Shown: positions 61,001 through 64,000 of the stretch, one piece after another
Layout: each line of letters opens with the position of its first letter
How positions within the stretch are numbered: position 1 is the stretch's first letter
From: JAUCQB01 sp964586235
GTDB lineage: Bacteria > Planctomycetota > Phycisphaerae > UBA1845 > PWPN01
Direction of reading: 5' to 3'
Assembly (NCBI GenBank): GCA_964586235.1
Contig: CAZPIO010000012.1
Coordinates: forward strand, 1 to 64,000
DNA: 64,000 nt
Notes under the pieces: model-generated
What the model was told of the DNA's origin: nothing
Seen by the model: only the letters and a program-made list of their open reading frames with translations
Databases searched by the model: none
Program-made: the position numbers and the translations under genes

Positions 61001-61271
61001 CTTGGATCCGGATGGTGACGGCTGGGGGGTTGTCGCGACCGAACCGGACCCCAACCAGAACGCAGACGGGGATGGTATAACACCTGAATGGAACAACGGC
61101 GGCTGGCAAGACAACAAGGTCTCCGGCCCCAAGGGTTCGCAGTCGAACCGTGCGGAGACCTCGCCTCAGGGGCAGTTTGCGGAGGATGATTGGGGAGATC
61201 CAGGGAAACAGCACGGCTTGGAGCATGCGACACAGAACGCGGACGGGGAGTACAATGACTATCGTGACTAG
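58032..61271 (+). CDS. Large secreted protein with HExxH metallopeptidase-like motif
   Basis: 1079 residues; AGGAGGAGC precedes the ATG. An N-terminal hydrophobic segment (FACLIALLGTVLPG) is followed by a Cys/Pro-rich region (CDVNPCQPWCPDPDCNPLCG) and long beta-rich, Asp-rich regions (VNDDDDDNDGVVDYGDGYDL) that may bind calcium. Near residue 894 LILHEARHVTQVIEHNG contains HExxH, the zinc-ligand motif of many metallopeptidases; a third ligand cannot be assigned. The tail (GEPGTAGEDDDNPPDGEIDE) is acidic. The last 17 bases overlap the next gene. A protease function is a hypothesis; the motif might be fortuitous. Confidence 0.78.
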   Translation: MSKRTGNSSRALAGLSAADAFACLIALLGTVLPGDGPALAGEFTPCDVNPCQPWCPDPDCNPLCGGSMEDPDCLLSACSGPSGDCQASCCPCDAGCEEHGADVSVWPDLTWIGDVVTATVCSGDIDPMCSNLLVQGAEFTTHDFACPLKYSAPVPPPLAEWLYTPSPWPIGPCVLSPYGEDWDSTVYLPDSYTFSLSPYTVWGCSIDAGTPYGTYGHRVFSALSLDLALANGSPPYTAFPEKTPLEDQEPSYYLGVNDDFGEGKPTEDWEDPSPISVPHLPGEAAIASVNDMVRLYLDLIGLDLTTCGSGRVSVRLWAAPANWVRLLAINPDCLTLADCGGDPLCPNCYEVITFSRDIAPDYLLGSRSNWLFYLEGLYPGTVVVTADGTIDGDPNRRRIDEILFKVVKIDADVDSDNTKTAAPFGPDGSIDEDRIEDSADLPGRIILVNDDDDDNDGVVDYGDGYDLNPHAFIPQDNSNEAEDDFIEMKLRVPAPVDLAIAEIRVTYEASDPLNAAHEYGQPPEVPPISLTPAPGVLRIWTKRGSEPRSWLAAPAGDYVVPDTHPASALGLSNGTREVSLWLEGISPGQTRVVFELDPDGDGPAGFVHSDAFRVTVLKVAIVNPTAPTWVYDSEMGKKTPRIMTPAAGDSLTGNEFTYSAAYPDGVLFVPVRIQIEPDTPQIRALFENRIRTRVSPIDDSHSGHENVQLAWNSPFPGEATAGKAAPAGGSLWYALATFTKLPPNNGDFGRKTLTVDFLGVAGNVLCSPRTRDYEIFYAWGAINHPNLPGKPDLDNFSATNVDTIGFGDSTRSPNWFFYWNRTGAGNPAARFDSTMSVYENEAAFVPAGFNWYRYTGPRERILVGPLGLSDLFNTINSTGTPKTGIDAFADLILHEARHVTQVIEHNGLNPYDVATLGGARIGWSWCDMGMVFKRTRANIEAYGYNHFQAGPDGEPGTAGEDDDNPPDGEIDELDEFIAGLGDTVVGDDVDLDPDGDGWGVVATEPDPNQNADGDGITPEWNNGGWQDNKVSGPKGSQSNRAETSPQGQFAEDDWGDPGKQHGLEHATQNADGEYNDYRD

Positions 61272-62355
61272 ATTCATCGCTGGCTCAGCGATTTCTATGG
61301 CCTTCCTTTCCAGCACGGCCTTGGCCGAGGCGCTCGTCCGTGGGCCTGACTGGCTCCTGAGCAAGTCCGACCTTGTGCTAATCGTCAAGTTGCCGGAGTC
61401 CTGTAAACCGGGTCAGGTCACCACGGTGCGACTATTGAAAACCATAACAGGCCAAGCCCCTTCCGAGTTCTTCTCGGTCTTTTATCCCCAGCCCAACATG
61501 GAGGAGATCTGGACCCATGTTCCGCCCAAGAAGGGGACGGTGCTGTTGGCCTTTTTGAAGAATTATCCCGACGGGACCTTTGTGGCGGCAACGGCCGTCG
61601 GGCGCGCACGCTCCCTTGTAGACGGAAAGGAGGTTGAGAAAGAGTATTTCCTTCCGTCGAGCGGAAATCAGTGCCTTAAGCTCATCAAGGACGAAGGTGA
61701 CGTGAATCGCGTCGCTGAGTTGTTCTCACAGTTCCTGGGATGGGACCAGCTCGACGCGCGCCGTCGATCGGAATTGCTCAAGGCATCGCTGACCGGCCCT
61801 GAAATCATGAGGGGCATTGCTTTCGACTGGATGATGATCGACTCCAAAATCGATTTCGAGAAGCATGAGGAGGTGTCAGACGAGATTGTAGAAGGAATAC
61901 TCGCAAATCTGCATTCGCCTAACCCCCTTCTTCGTCAGGATGCCCGCTTGGCCATCTATTATGCGCTCTGGTCGCGCAAGGACCTGCTGCCATACTGCAT
62001 CGATGCCTTGGATGAGCCGGATGCTCTCCCGTGGGCAGTCGCCACACTCAACGGGCGTCTCGAACTCTTCCTCGATGCGGACAAGTCGCCGGAGACAAGA
62101 GCCGCTGCGATCAAGGACTGGTGGGCTCGAACGGGATCGAAGAAGCCCGACTTTCGCCGATTCATGCCCAAGCCCGCACCGCAGCCGCAACCGGGGGCTT
62201 CCGTCAGGCCAGGCGCCGATGGCGCCGCCGTAACGAGCGGTCCTGGCCGGAGCAGAATCAGGATGGAACTGACCACCACGCACCCAGCCACCCAATCGGC
62301 AACCCGGCCGGCAACGACTCCCACCCCATCCGAACCGACCGAAGGCGGGAGATGA
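61255..62355 (+). CDS. Secreted protein coupled to the 1079-residue protein
   Basis: 366 residues from the ATG at 61255, inside the preceding gene by 17 bases, with GGGGAG four to five bases upstream, so translational coupling is likely. The signal peptide (AGSAISMAFLSSTALA) leads to a beta domain with VTTVRLLKTITGQAPSEFF and TVLLAFLKNYPDGTFVAAT, then a helical HEAT-like part (ILANLHSPNPLLRQDARLAI, YCIDALDEPDALPWAVATLN) and a Pro/Thr-rich tail of low complexity (PATQSATRPATTPTPSEP). I know similar secreted proteins with this fold order in planctomycetes but no function. It may modulate the larger neighbour. Confidence 0.75.
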   Translation: MTIVTRFIAGSAISMAFLSSTALAEALVRGPDWLLSKSDLVLIVKLPESCKPGQVTTVRLLKTITGQAPSEFFSVFYPQPNMEEIWTHVPPKKGTVLLAFLKNYPDGTFVAATAVGRARSLVDGKEVEKEYFLPSSGNQCLKLIKDEGDVNRVAELFSQFLGWDQLDARRRSELLKASLTGPEIMRGIAFDWMMIDSKIDFEKHEEVSDEIVEGILANLHSPNPLLRQDARLAIYYALWSRKDLLPYCIDALDEPDALPWAVATLNGRLELFLDADKSPETRAAAIKDWWARTGSKKPDFRRFMPKPAPQPQPGASVRPGADGAAVTSGPGRSRIRMELTTTHPATQSATRPATTPTPSEPTEGGR

Positions 62356-62569
62356 ACGAAGGCGAGGGGGCGATCAAAGGGGACGCGGGCAGACGGCGTT
62401 AAGGCTTGACTCTTCTTCGCCGTTCCGGCCTCCTCACACTCAGACGCGTTGACTGGACAGGGCCGATCTCTATAATTGCCCCTCCAAGTGGACGTTGCAG
62501 CCGGAGAGATGGCCAAAGGGGCCGACGCCGAGGCGCGGATGCGGCTCTTCCGTTGAAAGGCCCGACACA

Positions 62570-62686
62570 TTGGCAAGAATCACCTTGCTGGCTGGGATTG
62601 TGCTGGTGATCTCGCTGGTGACGGCGTCACCATTGTCCGGTCAACCGCGCCCGCTTGAGTACACGCTGGGGTCAGAGCTTCAATAG
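62570..62686 (+). pseudogene. Truncated signal-peptide gene
   Basis: A TTG-initiated frame gives LARITLLAGIVLVISLVTAS and PLSGQPRPLEYTLGS, then stops at TAG 62684. The first part is a good signal peptide with AxA-like cleavage, but the mature part ends after a few residues where GGGGTCAGAGCTTCAATAG, typical flanking sequence of RAYT elements, begins. I take it as the 5' remnant of a gene cut by element insertion. Confidence 0.4.
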
Positions 62687-62705
62687 TCATTAGAGGGTGC
62701 GGGTC

Positions 62706-62789
62706 ATGGCCCGGGCTTTGCGGATTGAGTTTGCCCATGCCTTGTATCACGTGACCTCGCGGGGGAACGCCCGTCAGAAGGTGTTTCGG
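62706..62789 (+). pseudogene. REP-associated tyrosine transposase (RAYT) 5' fragment
   Basis: Twenty-eight codons encode MARALRIEFAHALYHVTSRG and NARQKVFR, the highly recognisable start of RAYT/Y1 transposases (HVTSRGN). The frame then runs into unrelated sequence, so the HUH motif and catalytic Tyr are missing. RAYTs act on REP palindromes such as those in this window. This copy cannot be functional. Confidence 0.85.
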
Positions 62790-62829
62790 ACAAAAACCGG
62801 CACACGAGCACGCGGGGGTGACGCCGCCG

Positions 62830-64000
62830 TCACTTGGCGCAGTCAGGATTCGGAGGCACGCCCGGACCGGATAGACAGCGTCTGAAAAGCGTCCAATCCT
62901 TGTTGTTGACCTGGCCGTCGCGGTTCAGGTCACGTCCGCTGCAGGGCGAGCCCGCCGGTGTGACACTGATCTGGCCGAGACAGCTCTGGAAGAGGCCGAA
63001 GTCGGACTGGTCGGTGTCCCCGTCAACATCGAAATCGCCATAGAGCCATTCGCAGACGTCGGGCATGCCATCAGAATCCGTGTCCGGCTGACAATCGTCC
63101 GGAACCTGGTCCTGGTTGCAGTCGGCGCTCTGGCCGCAGCCGGCGACGTCGCATTGCCCGCCGGGCGGGCCGCAACTGGCGTCGCACGAGTCCGGGATGC
63201 CGTTGCCGTTGCAGTCCGGATGCCGCTCATAAGCTCCCATGTCGACCACGGCGCCCTGCTGACCTTCGCGGCCGGGAGCATCGGCATCGTCAAGAACTCG
63301 TGAGAAACCCGCCAGATCCAAGGTGATCGTTTCGTAGACCGCTCCGTTGCCGTCCAGGTCCGCGATATCCTCGGCCAACAGGCTGTTGCCGCCCATGTCG
63401 ATGCAAGGCGAGCCGCTCCGCAGGCCGAGACTGCCGAAATCGTCGTTGCCGCCGACTCCCCAGCCGTCGCCGCCATCCGCCGGTGGACGAACGAAGGCCG
63501 GGTCGGCGTCGATGTTGCCGATTCCCGCGTAGACCTGCCCGTCACCGGCGACCGCGTCCTGGATGCAAGAGTACGCGACGGTCAGATAGGGCCGTTCGCT
63601 GAAGATCTGGGCACCAGGACCGCCCGATGATTTTCGAGCCGTGTTTCCCCACAGGATGCAGTTGGCGATTATCGGGTTCGACCAGCGACTGCTGATCCCG
63701 CCACCGTGGTTCCGCGCCTGATTGCCCGCAATCGTACAGCCCAGGATTCTCGGGCCGCTGTTCTGAACGGCGATCGCCGCCCCCTCGCCGGCGACGTTGC
63801 CGACGAAGGCACAGTTGACGGTCTCGGCGTTACTTTCATGAACGTTCCAGATCGCCCCGCCGTGCTCACCCCTGTTGGCGGCGAACACGCAATTGACGAT
63901 GGCCGGGGCGCTGTAGTAACCGTTGAATACCGCCCCGCCCCCCCGCCGGGCGTGGTTCAGCCGGAATTCACATCGGGCGATGATCGGGCTGCTGTTGATA
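62830..64000 (-). CDS. Right-handed beta-helix surface protein, 5' end beyond window
   Basis: The frame is open from the right edge to a stop at 62830, 389 codons visible. The first part shows parallel beta-helix coils with polymorphic-outer-membrane-protein-like units: NGYYSAPAIVNCVFAANRGE, HGGAIWNVHESNAETVNCAF, GPRILGCTIAGNQARNHGGG, NPIIANCILWGNTA. It then has a conserved SPCIDMG segment, calcium-binding TSP3-like units (DCNGNGIPDSCD; DTDSDGMPDVCE) and a dockerin-like tail (DFDVDGDTDQSDFG; DLNRDGQVNNKDW). Such proteins are extracellular; some beta-helices cleave pectin but no catalytic residues are seen here. Confidence 0.85.
   Translation of the reverse strand, partial: INSSPIIARCEFRLNHARRGGGAVFNGYYSAPAIVNCVFAANRGEHGGAIWNVHESNAETVNCAFVGNVAGEGAAIAVQNSGPRILGCTIAGNQARNHGGGISSRWSNPIIANCILWGNTARKSSGGPGAQIFSERPYLTVAYSCIQDAVAGDGQVYAGIGNIDADPAFVRPPADGGDGWGVGGNDDFGSLGLRSGSPCIDMGGNSLLAEDIADLDGNGAVYETITLDLAGFSRVLDDADAPGREGQQGAVVDMGAYERHPDCNGNGIPDSCDASCGPPGGQCDVAGCGQSADCNQDQVPDDCQPDTDSDGMPDVCEWLYGDFDVDGDTDQSDFGLFQSCLGQISVTPAGSPCSGRDLNRDGQVNNKDWTLFRRCLSGPGVPPNPDCAK

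Larger units (their letters stand above)
62356..62829. other. Eroded region with two gene fragments
   Basis: About 470 bp. It contains a signal-peptide-like frame that stops early (62570-62686), then the first 28 codons of a RAYT transposase (62706-62789) and a short GC-rich stretch before the stop codon of the beta-helix gene at 62830. Confidence 0.7.

Overview
The window looks like chromosomal DNA of a Planctomycetota bacterium, most likely of the Phycisphaerae type. It has high G+C and many large secreted proteins with signal peptides. Three proteins end in paired DxDxDxD (dockerin-like) repeats with the local consensus DGDVDQxDFG..C.SGP, and two end in PEP-CTERM signals. Two very long Ser/Thr kinases carry TPR or WD40 sensor regions and each sits next to a sigma factor gene. 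A CxxCGYNLTG..CPECG zinc ribbon is present, and many intergenic gaps are filled with palindromic repeats. No rRNA, CRISPR array or complete transposon was seen. The lineage is inferred from gene style only.

Layout. 1-5.9 kb: the start-proximal part of a DUF2961 protein, a beta-propeller protein, a transglutaminase-like lipoprotein with Fn3 domains, a small zinc-ribbon membrane protein and a short conserved protein; then tRNA-Val(CAC) at 6.0 kb. 6.1-20.6 kb (all minus): a glycosyltransferase, a secreted TIM-barrel-like protein, an ABC-F ATPase, a GH-A-like glycosidase with BACON and dockerin-like modules, a DUF4185-like protein with thrombospondin-3 repeats, and a Tat-exported GH116 protein. 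This reads as a polysaccharide or glycan utilisation neighbourhood. 21.4-24.9 kb: four small or medium secreted proteins, including a subtilase flanked by two related small proteins. 25.3-30.8 kb: ECF sigma factor followed by a TPR receptor kinase. 30.8-33.4 kb: an eroded repeat-rich island with an endonuclease V pseudogene split by a 1.23-kb insertion. 34.0-38.2 kb: a second sigma factor and WD40 receptor kinase, on the plus strand. 38.4-45.0 kb: intact endonuclease V, a small anchored protein, a BNR-type propeller protein, a CDP-alcohol phosphatidyltransferase and an Old Yellow Enzyme homologue. 45.3-49.8 kb: two PEP-CTERM proteins and a tandem pair of collagen-like Cys-rich proteins.

The most interesting locus is 51.4-56.2 kb. 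It is a tight five-gene plus-strand operon encoding two coiled-coil proteins, a formylglycine-generating-enzyme-fold protein that lacks part of its catalytic cysteine pair, a zinc-ribbon P-loop GTPase, and a protein whose N-terminus resembles GTPase-associated protein 1 (GAP1). A divergently transcribed small gene lies upstream. This is compatible with a variant of the GTPase/GAP1 systems proposed to act in biological conflict or multicellular signalling, in an arrangement I do not recognise as described.

56.5-64 kb: a secreted TPR protein, a 1079-residue secreted protein with an HExxH motif that overlaps its downstream partner gene, a truncated RAYT (REP-associated tyrosine transposase) next to a truncated signal-peptide gene, and the C-terminal part of a right-handed beta-helix protein that runs off the window.
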